Part shown: positions 55,420 through 64,000 of the stretch, piece by piece
Layout: each line of letters starts with the position of its first letter
Position numbering within the stretch: the first letter of the stretch is position 1
Assembly (NCBI RefSeq): GCF_011806565.1
Contig: NZ_JAATOP010000005.1
Span: forward strand, 1 to 64,000
DNA length: 64,000 nucleotides
Direction of reading: 5' to 3'
DNA from: Marivivens donghaensis
GTDB taxonomy: Bacteria; Pseudomonadota; Alphaproteobacteria; Rhodobacterales; Rhodobacteraceae
Position numbers and translations under genes: made by a program
Notes under the pieces: generated by a model
What the model saw: only the letters and a program-made list of their open reading frames with translations
Databases searched by the model: none
Told to the model about the DNA's origin: nothing

Positions 55420-56094
55420 ATGGTCAAAAAGCTCGTCCAGAGGATCAAGGCTTGGGAGAAAGCCAAGCATAAATCCTACGAACGGCCCATCGAAACCGAC
55501 GAGGACCGCGCCCGCGCGCAGTTTTTCGCCAAGTGGATCGACCACGGTTTCCTGCGCACGCGCTGGACCAACTTTGTGCAGATTGCCCCCGGTGTTTACC
55601 GCTCCAACCACCCGCATCCCGAAAGGGTCGAGGGGTTCAAGGCGATCGGCATCAAGACGCTGCTGAACCTGCGCGGCGGTAAATTGATCCCGACATCGCT
55701 GCTGTCGGCAGAGGCCGCGACCAAGCACGGCATCACCCCGATCACCGTCGGCATGTCCGCGCGCGCCGCGCCGCGGGCCGAGACGGTTCTTCAATTGCTC
55801 GACGTGTTCGAGACCATCGAAAAGCCGTTCGTGATGCACTGCAAATCGGGCGCGGACCGCACGGGGCTGGCGTCTGTCATCTACCTCTACGAATTCGAGA
55901 AGCTGCCGAAAGAAGTCGCGATGAAGCAGCTCAGCGCGCGCTACTGGCACTTCAAATGGTCGAAAACGGGCGTGCTGGACCTGTTCCTCGAAAGCTACTT
56001 CAAACGGCACGAGGAAACGGGCATCTCCATGCGGGACTGGCTCCAGGCGGAGTACGACCGCGAAGCGACCGACAGGGCGTTCCGGAAAGGTTAA
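55420..56094 (+). CDS. Dual-specificity/tyrosine-type phosphatase
   Basis: A 224-residue protein with the P-loop [10 protein letters not shown]: nucleophile C141 and R147 (CX5R). [10 protein letters not shown] lies where a general-acid loop would be expected. Its N-terminal ~30 residues are basic. In this place a role in polysaccharide control is possible but not shown. It could also act on phosphoinositide-like or other small substrates. GAGGGG precedes the start. It overlaps convergent moaA in TTAA. Confidence 0.85.
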   Translation: MVKKLVQRIKAWEKAKHKSYERPIETDEDRARAQFFAKWIDHGFLRTRWTNFVQIAPGVYRSNHPHPERVEGFKAIGIKTLLNLRGGKLIPTSLLSAEAATKHGITPITVGMSARAAPRAETVLQLLDVFETIEKPFVMHCKSGADRTGLASVIYLYEFEKLPKEVAMKQLSARYWHFKWSKTGVLDLFLESYFKRHEETGISMRDWLQAEYDREATDRAFRKG

Positions 56095-57095
56095 CCGCCC
56101 GTGTGGCTCATGTGGCGGGACACGCGGCCATCGACGCTCTGACGTGAGTAGTCGAAATCGTGGCCTTTGGGCTTCAGCCCGATGGCGCGGCGGATCGCGG
56201 CTTCGAGGTGCGCATCATCGTCCGATGCACGGAGCGGAGCGCGCAGGTCCGAATGGCCTTCCTGACCAAGGCAGGTGTAGATCTCTCCGGTACAGGTGAT
56301 CCGCACGCGGTTGCAGCTTTCGCAGAAATTATGGGACAGCGGCGTGATGAAACCGATCTTCTGGCCGGTCTCCTCAAGACGGACATAGCGGGCAGGGCCG
56401 CCCGACCGTTCGGCCAGATCTGTGACGGTGAAGTTCTTCTCCAGCTCGCCGCGCAGATCGCGCAGGGACCAGTACTGGCCAAGACGGTCCTCGTTCCCGA
56501 TATCGCCCATCGGCATGACCTCGATAAAGGTCAGGTCAATGTCACGCTCGGCGCACCACGACTGGATGTCGAACAGCTCGTCTTCGTTGAAGCCCTTGAG
56601 CGCCACGCAGTTCAGTTTGACACGCAGACCCGCAGCCTGCGCCGCGTCGATGCCCTTCAGCACTTGGGGCAGGCGGCCCCAGCGGGTGATGTCGGCGAAT
56701 TTCTTTTCGTCCAGCGTATCGAGCGACACGTTGATCCGTTTGACCCCCGCATCCGCCAGATCCTGCGCGTATTTCGCAAGCTGGCTGCCGTTGGTCGTGA
56801 CGGTCAGTTCCTTCAGCGCGCCCGAGTCCAGATGGCGGGTCATCGAGCGGAAGAACGTCATGATATCGCGGCGCACCAGAGGCTCGCCGCCAGTGATGCG
56901 CAGCTTCTCGACTCCGAGGCCGATGAAGGTGCTGCACAAACGGTCGAGTTCTTCGAGCGTCAGCAGGTCTTTCTTGGGCAGAAACTGCATGTTTTCGGAC
57001 ATGCAATACACGCAGCGAAAGTCGCACCGGTCCGTGACGGAAACACGGAGGTAGCGGATGGCACGGTCGAAGGGATCAAGGAGTGGCTGCGTCAT
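56091..57095 (-). CDS. moaA: GTP 3',8-cyclase MoaA
   Basis: A 334-residue radical SAM enzyme for the first step of molybdopterin synthesis, giving 3',8-cH2GTP. The radical SAM cluster is C24-x3-C28-x2-C31 (CDFRCVYC), the C-terminal cluster is formed by FCESCNRVR and a later Cys in IYTCLG. The terminal residues end in HTGG, close to the GG tail that the family needs. It supplies the molybdopterin that IorB would use, though the genes are distant. Confidence 0.96.
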   Translation of the reverse strand: MTQPLLDPFDRAIRYLRVSVTDRCDFRCVYCMSENMQFLPKKDLLTLEELDRLCSTFIGLGVEKLRITGGEPLVRRDIMTFFRSMTRHLDSGALKELTVTTNGSQLAKYAQDLADAGVKRINVSLDTLDEKKFADITRWGRLPQVLKGIDAAQAAGLRVKLNCVALKGFNEDELFDIQSWCAERDIDLTFIEVMPMGDIGNEDRLGQYWSLRDLRGELEKNFTVTDLAERSGGPARYVRLEETGQKIGFITPLSHNFCESCNRVRITCTGEIYTCLGQEGHSDLRAPLRASDDDAHLEAAIRRAIGLKPKGHDFDYSRQSVDGRVSRHMSHTGG

Positions 57096-57203
57096 GGAAC
57101 GAAGGTAGGGCCGCCCTATGTGGGGTGCAAGGAAGAAGATTGCACGATGGGCTGGACTTAGGTCGGGCGCGCCTCACATCTTGGCTACCGGAGGTTACAT
57201 ATA

Positions 57204-57704
57204 ATGAATTTCAAACCTGTTTTTGCCGCAACTGCATTTGCACTCACCGTTGCCGGCTGTACCAATATGGCGGTCGAAGAGCCCGCTCCCGCCCCAGAAC
57301 CGGCACCCGTTCTGGAGCCGATGCCCGAGCCGCCCGTCATGACCGAAAGCGGCTTCCCGTCCCGCGCGCCGTCCGCACTGCCGGGCACCAGCGCAACACC
57401 GATCGGCAGCTACGACACCGCATCGAACGAAGAGCGCGCAGCTGCGACCTCCGAACCGACCGGCAATGCCGCTCTGGGCACCACGCTCGCAACGCTCGGC
57501 TCGCCGACCGAAACGGGCTACTGGGTCAAAACGGACCTCGTGGCCTCCGCCCAATCGGGCAGCGTGGCCTACAACGGCAAGACCGTGAACGTCGAACTGC
57601 GTCCGCTCACCGGTAGCGGCGGCAGCCAGCTCAGCCTGTCGGCGATGCGCGAGTTGGGCGCACCGCTCACCGATATCGTGGAAGTTCAGGTTTACGCGGG
57701 CTGA
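57204..57704 (+). CDS. Pro-rich lipoprotein of unknown function
   Basis: A 166-residue lipoprotein (lipobox VAGC, C19). The first ~50 mature residues are Pro/Glu-rich (EPAPAPEPAPVLEPMPEP), a periplasm-spanning linker. The C-terminal ~60 residues form a small domain (VKTDLVASAQSGSVAYNG, VNVELRPL, SAMRELGAPLTDIVEVQVYAG). I recognise no named family. GGAGG precedes the start. The convergent alkD gene overlaps by 13 bases. Confidence 0.75.
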   Translation: MNFKPVFAATAFALTVAGCTNMAVEEPAPAPEPAPVLEPMPEPPVMTESGFPSRAPSALPGTSATPIGSYDTASNEERAAATSEPTGNAALGTTLATLGSPTETGYWVKTDLVASAQSGSVAYNGKTVNVELRPLTGSGGSQLSLSAMRELGAPLTDIVEVQVYAG

Positions 57705-58384
57705 TCTTTCTTGATCAGGCGCAGCGCCTCCTTGCGGGCAAAGGCTTTCATGTCCTGCCCGTGCTCGTCGATAAATGCGCGGACCCGCTCAGGGTCGCGC
57801 TTCGACAGATCGCGAAGCCACCAGCCGATGGCCTTCTGGATGAACCAGTCGCGATCCTCGACATAGCCAGCCGCCCAGCCCAGAACGCGCTCGCGGATGG
57901 CGATGTCTTCTTCCTTCGGAAACTTGATCTTGGTCCACGGCAGCGTCATTACGAGCGCTGCACGTTTGGTCCACATATGCTCCGAGGTCGTCCATGCCTC
58001 CAGATCGTCGATGCGTGACGGATCGGCGACGAGGCGCTTTTCGCCCGCCTTGCTAACGTGATCGGCAATCGCCCAGCCGTCGAAATCGGGCACCCACGAT
58101 TTGATCAGGTCCCACGCGCCTTCATCCTCTGGACGGATGCGCGCCTGTTCCAGCATCTTGGCCGCCAGAATGCGGGCTTCGTGGATGTTTGACTCCCAAA
58201 GGCCCTGACAGATCTCCAGACGCTCCTCGAGCGTGACCTGTTCGCGGATTTCCTTGGCGATGTCCGTCAGCAACGGCACCTTCACAGCCAGAACATCGCG
58301 GTTCGTTTTGTGGTAGGCTTTCAGCTCGGGCACATCGGCAGGTTCGCCAAGGGCGCGCAGGCGGATGATCAGGGTTTTATGCAT
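57692..58384 (-). CDS. DNA alkylation repair protein (AlkD-like)
   Basis: A 230-residue all-helical HEAT-repeat glycosylase of the AlkD family. Features include KVPLLTDIAKEI, the WD-region ..AIGWWLRDLSKRDPERVR and FARKEALR. It removes bulky or cationic alkylated bases without flipping. The start at ATG 58384 is used over the in-frame GTG. It is the last gene of a string of five on the minus strand and overlaps the GNAT gene by eight bases. Confidence 0.85.
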   Translation of the reverse strand: MHKTLIIRLRALGEPADVPELKAYHKTNRDVLAVKVPLLTDIAKEIREQVTLEERLEICQGLWESNIHEARILAAKMLEQARIRPEDEGAWDLIKSWVPDFDGWAIADHVSKAGEKRLVADPSRIDDLEAWTTSEHMWTKRAALVMTLPWTKIKFPKEEDIAIRERVLGWAAGYVEDRDWFIQKAIGWWLRDLSKRDPERVRAFIDEHGQDMKAFARKEALRLIKKDQPA

Positions 58385-58970
58385 CACGCGGCTTTTCCAG
58401 TTTGTAGGTGAGGTGCTGGCGGATGGTCGGCCATTCGTGGTTCAGGATCGAATAGACCGCCGTGTCGCGGATCATGCCGTCCTTGCCGATCTTGTGCGAG
58501 CGCAGGATGCCGTCGAGCTTTGCGCCGAGGCGTTCGATCGCCGCACGGCTCTGGTGGTTCATGAAGTGTGTGCGGAATTCGACCGCGATGCAGTCCAGTT
58601 CCTCGAACGCGTGACCGAGCAGCAGGCGCTTGGCCTCGGTGTTCATTGGGCCGCGCTGGACGGCCTTGCGATAGAATGTGTGACCAATTTCCAAGCGGCG
58701 GTTGGTGGCGTCGATGTTCACGTATGTCGTCATGCCGACCGCTTTGCCATCGGGGGTGCAGATGACGAAAGGCAGCATCGCGCCGGCCTCTTGCAGACCC
58801 AGACGGCGCTCGATTTCGGCGTCGACACCTGCGACGGCCGGAATGGCGGTGTACCAGAGGTTCCACAGCTCGCCGTCGGCAACGGCCTCACGGATATCGT
58901 CAGCGTGGTCGCGCGAAAGGGGTTCGAGCACGACGTGCGTGCCGCGAAGCGTGACAGGTTGTGGCCACAT
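58377..58970 (-). CDS. GNAT-family N-acetyltransferase
   Basis: A 197-residue GNAT of the RimJ/RimL type: LRGTHVVLEPLSRDHADDI at the start, then IGHTFYRKAVQRGPMNTEAKRLLLGHAF around the acetyl-CoA site, and FMNHQSRAAIERLGAKLDGI typical of the last motif. The substrate could be an amino group on a protein or small molecule. It begins one base inside the end of the PNPOx gene and overlaps alkD. Confidence 0.87.
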   Translation of the reverse strand: MWPQPVTLRGTHVVLEPLSRDHADDIREAVADGELWNLWYTAIPAVAGVDAEIERRLGLQEAGAMLPFVICTPDGKAVGMTTYVNIDATNRRLEIGHTFYRKAVQRGPMNTEAKRLLLGHAFEELDCIAVEFRTHFMNHQSRAAIERLGAKLDGILRSHKIGKDGMIRDTAVYSILNHEWPTIRQHLTYKLEKPRDA

Positions 58971-59518
58971 CAGAGGTGTTCTTTCATTCCGGTGTCTTTG
59001 TTGTCGATCGTCAGGAGGTTCTTCTCCTCCCAGTAATCGTGGATGCCTTCGGCGCCCTTGGTCTCGCTCCATTTGTCGAGCGTGTCGCGCTGACCTTTGA
59101 AGTCGAAGTAGGGGACGGCGTAGCCACAGGAGGTCTGCACCATCTCCACGGTCATGTCGTAGATCTGGCGCGCGCCGATGTGCGGCGTGAAGTGCGCGTC
59201 AAGCTCTGCCCATTCCGCATCGTCGCGGTGGATGGTCTTGGCCGAGCCGTAGGCGCGCAGGATCAGCGGCTGGCTTTCAAAGCCGCACCACATCACGGTC
59301 ATGCGGTTGACGCCCCGCAGGTGCGCCGCGGTTTCGTTGCCCGAACCGGTCAGGTTCCGCCAGATCAGGCGGTTCGGACCGAGGATGCGAAGCGCGTCGC
59401 TGCCCTTGGGCGAGACGTTGACGCGTCCATCTACATCGGCGCTGCCGACAAAGAACATGTGCTGCTTTTCAACGAACTTGCGGGTGTGATCTTCGAAACC
59501 TGCGAACTGTTTTGCCAT
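58970..59518 (-). CDS. Pyridoxamine 5'-phosphate oxidase-family protein
   Basis: A 182-residue split-barrel flavin-binding protein. FFVGSADVDGRVNVSPKG and ANRLIWRNLTGSGNETAAHLR-like region (residues ~48-68) are family hallmarks. True PdxH is longer and carries different PLP contacts, so this is a general flavin/F420-type relative of unknown substrate. It follows glmS directly: the glmS TAA is the base before its ATG. Confidence 0.85.
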   Translation of the reverse strand: MAKQFAGFEDHTRKFVEKQHMFFVGSADVDGRVNVSPKGSDALRILGPNRLIWRNLTGSGNETAAHLRGVNRMTVMWCGFESQPLILRAYGSAKTIHRDDAEWAELDAHFTPHIGARQIYDMTVEMVQTSCGYAVPYFDFKGQRDTLDKWSETKGAEGIHDYWEEKNLLTIDNKDTGMKEHL

Positions 59519-61336
59519 TTACTCCACCGTGACCGACTTTGCGAGGTTACGCGGCTGGTCCACATCGGTGCCTTTGGCGACAGCCGTATAGTAGGCGAGC
59601 ATCTGCGCGGGCAGCGCATAGAGGACGGGCGACAGGAACGGGTCGACCTCGGGCATGACGAGGCTTTCCCACACGCCGTCACCGGCTTCTTCGATGCCCT
59701 TCGCGTCCGAAATCAGCAGCACACGTCCGCCGCGCGCCATGACCTCCTGCATGTTGGAAATCGTCTTGTCGAACAGACCGTCACGCGGCGCCATCACGAT
59801 AACCGGAACGTGCTTGTCCACCAGCGCGATAGGGCCGTGCTTCAGTTCGCCCGACGCATAGGCTTCGGCGTGGATGTAGCTGATTTCCTTGAGTTTCAGC
59901 GCGCCTTCAAGGGCCAGCGGATACATGATGCCGCGACCGAGGAAAAGGATGTCCTTCGCCTCCGCCAGCTTCAGCGCCAGCGCCTCGCAGCGGCTTTCGA
60001 TGGTCAGGGCGGAGTTCATCAGACCCGGCAGCGAACGGAGCGCGGCGATGCGCTCGGCCAGTTGTTCGTCATTCAGACGGCCACGCTGGCGGGCCGCTTC
60101 GAGCGCCAGAACCGCAAGCGTCATCAGCTGGTTGGTGAACGCTTTGGTCGAGGCCACGCCGACCTCGACGCCAGCGAGGATCGGCAGCACCAGATCGCTT
60201 TCACGCGCGATGGAGCTTTCGGTCGAGTTCACGGCTGCAACGATCTTGTCCGCTTTGCCCGCGCAGTAGCGCAGCGCGGCGAGGGTATCGGCGGTCTCGC
60301 CCGACTGGCTGACGAACAGCGCTACGGTGCCGTCGGTGATCGGGGGCTCGCGGTAGCGGAATTCGGAGGCCACGTCGATTTCGACCGGAATGCCGGCGAC
60401 CTGCTCGAACCAGTATTTGGCGACGTAGCAGGCATAGAACGCCGTGCCGCAAGCGACCATGGTCAGGCGGTTGATCGCGGTGAAGTCGAGGCCCGCGTCA
60501 GGCAGGACGATTTCATTGCGGCGGATGTAGTGGTTCAGAACCTCGGTCGAAACGGTCGGCTGCTCGGCGATTTCCTTCGCCATGAAGTGCTTGTAGCCAC
60601 CTTTGTCGATGTTGGTGTTCGCGATGCTGACCTTCTTGACGGCGCGGGAGACCTGCTCGCCGTTCAGATCACGGATTTCCAGCGTCTCGCGGGTCAGGAT
60701 CGCCCAGTCACCTTCTTCGAGGTAGGTGATGCGGTCGGTGAGCGGGGACAGCGCAATCGCGTCCGAGCCGACGAACATCTCGCCGTCGCCGTGACCGATG
60801 GCTAGCGGAGAGCCCTGACGGGCGGCAATCATCAGATCGTTTTCGCCCTCAAACAGCAGACAGATCGCATAGGCGCCTTCGAGGCGGCCGATGGTTTCCT
60901 TCGCGGCTTCACGCGGGGCAAGCCCCTGATCGAGGTAATACTGCGCCAGCATCGCCACGGTTTCTGTATCCGTGTCGGTCGCGTGGCCCATTCCGGCCTT
61001 GGCGAGGAACTCACGCAGTTCGCGGAAGTTCTCGATGATGCCGTTGTGGACGACAGCCACAGGGCCCGAACGGTGCGGGTGCGCGTTTTCGATGGTCGCA
61101 GCGCCGTGGGTTGCCCAGCGGGTGTGACCGATGCCCGATTTGCCCGCGAGCGGTTCGTGCACCAGAAGGTCCGACAGGTTCGCCAGCTTGCCGACGGCGC
61201 GGCGGCGATCCAGATGACCTTCGCAAACAGTCGCGATGCCCGCGCTGTCATAGCCGCGATATTCGAGCCGCTTGAGGGCTTCGACCAGCAGAGGGGCAGC
61301 CTCGTGGTTGCCCAGAACTCCTACGATGCCACACAT
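59519..61336 (-). CDS. glmS: Glutamine-fructose-6-phosphate aminotransferase
   Basis: A 605-residue enzyme that makes glucosamine-6-phosphate. The N-terminal glutaminase begins at catalytic Cys2 (MCGIVGVLG), and the C-terminal isomerase has two SIS domains (SQSGETADTL, ESRCEALALKLAE and ...LPAQMLAYYTAVAKGTDVDQPRNLAKSVTVE at the end). It stands one base after glmU, so the two are co-transcribed for UDP-GlcNAc supply to peptidoglycan, lipid A and the nonulosonate pathway. Confidence 0.97.
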   Translation of the reverse strand: MCGIVGVLGNHEAAPLLVEALKRLEYRGYDSAGIATVCEGHLDRRRAVGKLANLSDLLVHEPLAGKSGIGHTRWATHGAATIENAHPHRSGPVAVVHNGIIENFRELREFLAKAGMGHATDTDTETVAMLAQYYLDQGLAPREAAKETIGRLEGAYAICLLFEGENDLMIAARQGSPLAIGHGDGEMFVGSDAIALSPLTDRITYLEEGDWAILTRETLEIRDLNGEQVSRAVKKVSIANTNIDKGGYKHFMAKEIAEQPTVSTEVLNHYIRRNEIVLPDAGLDFTAINRLTMVACGTAFYACYVAKYWFEQVAGIPVEIDVASEFRYREPPITDGTVALFVSQSGETADTLAALRYCAGKADKIVAAVNSTESSIARESDLVLPILAGVEVGVASTKAFTNQLMTLAVLALEAARQRGRLNDEQLAERIAALRSLPGLMNSALTIESRCEALALKLAEAKDILFLGRGIMYPLALEGALKLKEISYIHAEAYASGELKHGPIALVDKHVPVIVMAPRDGLFDKTISNMQEVMARGGRVLLISDAKGIEEAGDGVWESLVMPEVDPFLSPVLYALPAQMLAYYTAVAKGTDVDQPRNLAKSVTVE

Positions 61337-61337
61337 A

Positions 61338-62693
61338 TCAGGCTCCTTTGGTCTGCTTGGCTTTCTTGGCCAGCAGCATATCGAAAAGTTTGCTTGCGAA
61401 ACCGGCTTTGTTTTCCTGATGGGTGCGGCCGATGGCCATTGCGTCGTCGGGAATGTCCTTGGTCACGACGGTGCCGGTCGCGGTCATGGCGCGGTTGCCG
61501 ACGGTGACGGGGGCGACCAGCATGGTGTCCGAGCCGATGAAGGCGTCAGCACCGATGGTGGTCTTGTGCTTGAAGACACCATCGTAGTTACAGGTGATCG
61601 TGCCTGCGCCGACGTTGGTGCGGCGACCGATGGAGGCATCACCGATGTAGGACAGGTGGTTCACCTTCGCGCCTTCGTCGATAACGGCGTTCTTGATCTC
61701 GACGAAGTTGCCGATGTGGGTGTCCTCGTTCAGCTCCGCACCGGGGCGGAGGCGGGCGAAGGGGCCGACCATCGCGCCGCGGCTGACGTGGCACCCTTCG
61801 AGGTGCGAGAACGCGCGAATTCGGGCACCCGATTCAATGGTGACGCGCGGGCCGAAGACCACGTTGGGCTCGATGATCGCGTCGCGACCGATGACGGTGT
61901 CATGGGCGAAAATCACGGTCTCGGGCGCGTGCATGGTGACGCCGTTGTCCATCGCCTCGTTGCGCATGTTGGTCTGGAACATGACCTCTGCGCGGGCCAG
62001 TTCGGCGCGGGTGTTGACGCCCAGTGTTTCTTCTTCGGGGCAGCGGACCACGGTGGCGTTCAGGCCGTCCTCGCGGGCGAGGCCTACGACGTCGGTCAGG
62101 TAGTATTCGCCCGACGCGTTGTCGTTGCCGACCTTGTCGAGAAGGCCAAAAAGCGTGACCGCGTCAGCGCAAAGAACGCCGGAGTTACAAAGGCTTATGG
62201 CGCGCTGTTCGTCCGTTGCGTCCTTGAATTCGACGATGGCCTTGAGGTCGTCGCCTTCGGTTTCCAGACGGCCATAGCGGACGGTCGGATCGAACACGTC
62301 GAAGCCCAGCACGACGACATCATGGGTGCGGCGCGCCCACAGCATCTTCTCCAGCGTTTCGGTCGTGATGAACGGCGTGTCACCATAAAGAACAAAGACG
62401 TCGCCTTCGAAGCCCTCCAGCGCCTCGCGGGCTTGCAGCACAGCGTGGCCGGTGCCGAGCTGTTCGGCCTGAAGCGCCACAGCGGTATCGGGGTTCCAGT
62501 CCTTCACGGCCTTCTCGACGCGTTCGGCACCGTTGCCGGTGACGACGACGATGCGTTCGGGGTCCAGAGCCTCTCCGGCCTTCATGGCGTGTACGACGAG
62601 CGGGGCGCCGGCGACTTCGTGCAGAACCTTCGGGGTGTCCGAGTTCATGCGCGTGCCCATGCCGGCAGCCAGAACGATAAGTGAAATGCTCAT
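61338..62693 (-). CDS. glmU: Bifunctional GlcN-1-P acetyltransferase / GlcNAc-1-P uridyltransferase
   Basis: A 451-residue enzyme giving UDP-GlcNAc. The uridyltransferase domain (LIVLAAGMGTRMNSDTPKVLHE) is followed by a left-handed beta-helix acetyltransferase domain (GARIRAFSHLEGCHV, GAKVNHLSYIGDASIG, FIGSDTMLVAPV). The start at 62693 is supported by GAGG before it; further upstream codons belong to the shadow of the next gene. It is the first gene of glmU-glmS-PNPOx-GNAT-alkD. Confidence 0.97.
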   Translation of the reverse strand: MSISLIVLAAGMGTRMNSDTPKVLHEVAGAPLVVHAMKAGEALDPERIVVVTGNGAERVEKAVKDWNPDTAVALQAEQLGTGHAVLQAREALEGFEGDVFVLYGDTPFITTETLEKMLWARRTHDVVVLGFDVFDPTVRYGRLETEGDDLKAIVEFKDATDEQRAISLCNSGVLCADAVTLFGLLDKVGNDNASGEYYLTDVVGLAREDGLNATVVRCPEEETLGVNTRAELARAEVMFQTNMRNEAMDNGVTMHAPETVIFAHDTVIGRDAIIEPNVVFGPRVTIESGARIRAFSHLEGCHVSRGAMVGPFARLRPGAELNEDTHIGNFVEIKNAVIDEGAKVNHLSYIGDASIGRRTNVGAGTITCNYDGVFKHKTTIGADAFIGSDTMLVAPVTVGNRAMTATGTVVTKDIPDDAMAIGRTHQENKAGFASKLFDMLLAKKAKQTKGA

Positions 62694-62807
62694 ATCGGCC
62701 TCTAAATAATTTTGCCTGTGTATGGCGTCAGCCATCCCATACCGCAAGGTTTGGGGGTTCACATCACCTTTCCGTTCGTTACACCTAGGAAAAAATACAG
62801 GATCATC

Positions 62808-63470
62808 ATGCCTACAGTAGTTTTCGACCTCGATGGAACGCTGGCCGATACGAGCCGCGATCTGGTGAATGCGGCCAACCACTGCTTCCGCGGTCTGGGC
62901 CTTGGCGATGTGCTCGACCCTGTATCGGATGCGGGAACGGCGCTGCGGGGCGGGCGGGCGATGCTGACGCTCGGGTTTTCGCGCACCCAGAGCCATCCGC
63001 CCGAAGAGATCGACCGCCAGTATCCGATCCTGCTGGAGGCGTACGGCAATGATATCTGTACCCACACGGTGCTCTATCCCAATGCGATGCAGGCAGTGTC
63101 CGAGCTGAAGGACGCGGGTTTCAAGGTGTCGATCTGCACCAACAAACCGCAGGGTCTGGCGATTGATGTGCTGACCAAGCTGGGCGTGCTGAGCGAGTTC
63201 CATTCGCTGATCGGCGCGGACACGCTGCCCGTTCGCAAACCCGACCCCGAGCCCCTGCGCGAAGCGGTCCGCCGTGCTGGCGGTGATCCTGCGCGATGCC
63301 TGCTCGTGGGCGATTCCGATACCGACTTCAAAACCGCCCGGGCGGCAGGTGTTCCGTCGGTGCTGGTGACGTTCTCGCCCGCGGGCCGCTCGGTTGCCGC
63401 ATTGGGGCCTGATGCTTTGCTGGACGATTTTTCCGACCTTCCGGCAATTGCGGCGCGGCTGATCGGCTGA
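62808..63470 (+). CDS. gph: Phosphoglycolate phosphatase-like HAD hydrolase
   Basis: A 220-residue HAD protein with FDLDGTLADT (D7, D9), the C1-type helical cap, CTNKPQGLA for motif II and GDSDTDFKTARAAG for motif IV. It would remove phosphate from 2-phosphoglycolate. The start is the ATG at 62808, with AGGA six bases before. It lies divergent from glmU. The symbol is the best family match, not proven substrate. Confidence 0.88.
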   Translation: MPTVVFDLDGTLADTSRDLVNAANHCFRGLGLGDVLDPVSDAGTALRGGRAMLTLGFSRTQSHPPEEIDRQYPILLEAYGNDICTHTVLYPNAMQAVSELKDAGFKVSICTNKPQGLAIDVLTKLGVLSEFHSLIGADTLPVRKPDPEPLREAVRRAGGDPARCLLVGDSDTDFKTARAAGVPSVLVTFSPAGRSVAALGPDALLDDFSDLPAIAARLIG

Positions 63471-63491
63471 GCCCTTGACCGTATCGGGCGG

Positions 63492-64000
63492 ATGATCCAC
63501 CGTCCGCCCATGGACGAGATTTTCAAAGGTAAATTCACCCAGCAGGAGCCGATCCCCAACGAGGGGATCGCAGCCGCCATCGACGTCATGCAAAGCGGTC
63601 GCTTGCACCGCTACAACACGATCGACGGAGAGATCGCGCAGGCCGCCCAGTTGGAAGAGGAGTTCGCCGCGCAGGTCGGTTCCCGCTACTGTCTCGCGGT
63701 CGCTTCGGGCGGCTACGCGCTGACCACGGCGATGCGCGCTTCGGGCGTGAAGCCGGGCGATACGGTCCTGACGAATGCCTTCACCTTGGCCCCGGTGCCG
63801 GGCGCGATTGCCTCGATTGGCGCGACCCCGATCTATGTCGGCGTGACCGAAGGTCTGGTCATCGACCTCGACGATCTGCGGGCCAAGGTCAGCCGCTCGA
63901 AATACCTACTGCTCTCCCACATGCGCGGGCATATCTGTGACATGGACGAGCTGATGCGCATCTGCGGCGCGGCTGGTGTTACCGTGATCGAGGACTGTGC
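63492..64000 (+). CDS. DegT/DnrJ/EryC1/StrS-family aminotransferase, 5' part
   Basis: An open frame runs to the window end. It shows the sugar-aminotransferase pattern: SGRLHRYNT, then YCLAVASGGYALTTAMRASGVKPGDTVLTNAFTLAP, MRGHICDMDELMRIC and GVTVIEDC. About 160 residues are visible; the PLP lysine lies beyond the end. The start may be 63492 (MIHRPP) or 63510 (MDEIFKGK). Such enzymes make amino sugars, so a link to the nonulosonate genes is possible, but the phosphatase next to it is a different unit. Confidence 0.8.
   Translation, partial: MIHRPPMDEIFKGKFTQQEPIPNEGIAAAIDVMQSGRLHRYNTIDGEIAQAAQLEEEFAAQVGSRYCLAVASGGYALTTAMRASGVKPGDTVLTNAFTLAPVPGAIASIGATPIYVGVTEGLVIDLDDLRAKVSRSKYLLLSHMRGHICDMDELMRICGAAGVTVIEDC

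Noticed and set aside
62694-63608. N-terminal extension of glmU into the phosphatase gene
   Set aside because: The extension is the antisense of gph. The usual GlmU N-terminus begins at 62693 with a ribosome site.
1-64000. tRNA, rRNA, prophage or insertion-sequence genes
   Set aside because: No T-loop/acceptor pattern, rRNA segment, integrase, transposase or terminal repeat was seen on reading both strands; a tRNAscan or IS search would settle it.

Overview
The window looks like a chromosomal segment of a marine-type alphaproteobacterium of the Rhodobacterales (Roseobacter/Rhodobacter group). The basis is the gene order ftsZ-lpxC-bamD-recN, the aerobic cobaltochelatase pair cobS/cobT, the divergent J-domain/bolA pair, DUF3422, the RTX-Hint protein, the high GC content, and proteins that read as typical of this group. 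No database search was possible, so the lineage is an inference. There are no rRNA or tRNA genes, no CRISPR array, no insertion sequence and no phage gene. Nearly all of the sequence is coding.

Layout. 1-4.0 kb: division and envelope genes (3' end of ftsZ, lpxC, bamD, recN). 4.2-9.6 kb: D-lactate dehydrogenase-like flavoprotein, ClC channel, DUF427, Xaa-Pro aminopeptidase. 9.6-13.1 kb: cobaltochelatase genes cobS and cobT with a small exported protein between them. 13.2-25.2 kb: housekeeping and small proteins (J-protein, bolA, cytochrome c, idi, gatB, two tandem transglycosylase-like paralogues, pepN, DUF2256, SRPBCC, DUF336, class-I amidotransferase-like hydrolase). 25.2-28.7 kb: one 1156-residue RTX-repeat/Hint protein. 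28.8-33.4 kb: iorA-iorB molybdo-hydroxylase with a divergent TetR regulator and two putative operators, then kynureninase. 34-37.1 kb: pntA-pntB transhydrogenase. 37.2-39.05 kb: YeeE-type sulfur transporter plus a SoxW-like thioredoxin, with operator-like and terminator-like signals. 39.05-41.1 kb: rluE-like gene and ornithine decarboxylase behind a 300-base structured leader. 41.2-45.2 kb: DUF3422, DAO-family oxidoreductase, M20 hydrolase.

45.2-55.3 kb is the most distinctive region. It is a surface-glycan island with a CMP-sugar synthetase (neuA-like), an SDR, a Gfo/Idh oxidoreductase, two Kdo-transferase-like proteins, neuC, a GT-A glycosyltransferase, a short family-29 (eukaryote-type) sialyltransferase-like protein, a capsule-synthesis-type protein and neuB. 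Read together they suggest synthesis, activation and transfer of a nonulosonic acid (sialic-acid-like sugar). 55.4-64 kb: tyrosine-type phosphatase, moaA, a lipoprotein, the compact string glmU-glmS-PNPOx-GNAT-alkD (GlmU and GlmS make the UDP-GlcNAc that NeuC would consume), a phosphoglycolate phosphatase and the 5' part of a DegT-family aminotransferase cut by the window end.

Genes are tightly packed. Nine of fourteen convergent pairs end in a shared or abutting palindromic stop (TGATCA or YTAR), and the wider junctions carry recognisable intrinsic terminators.
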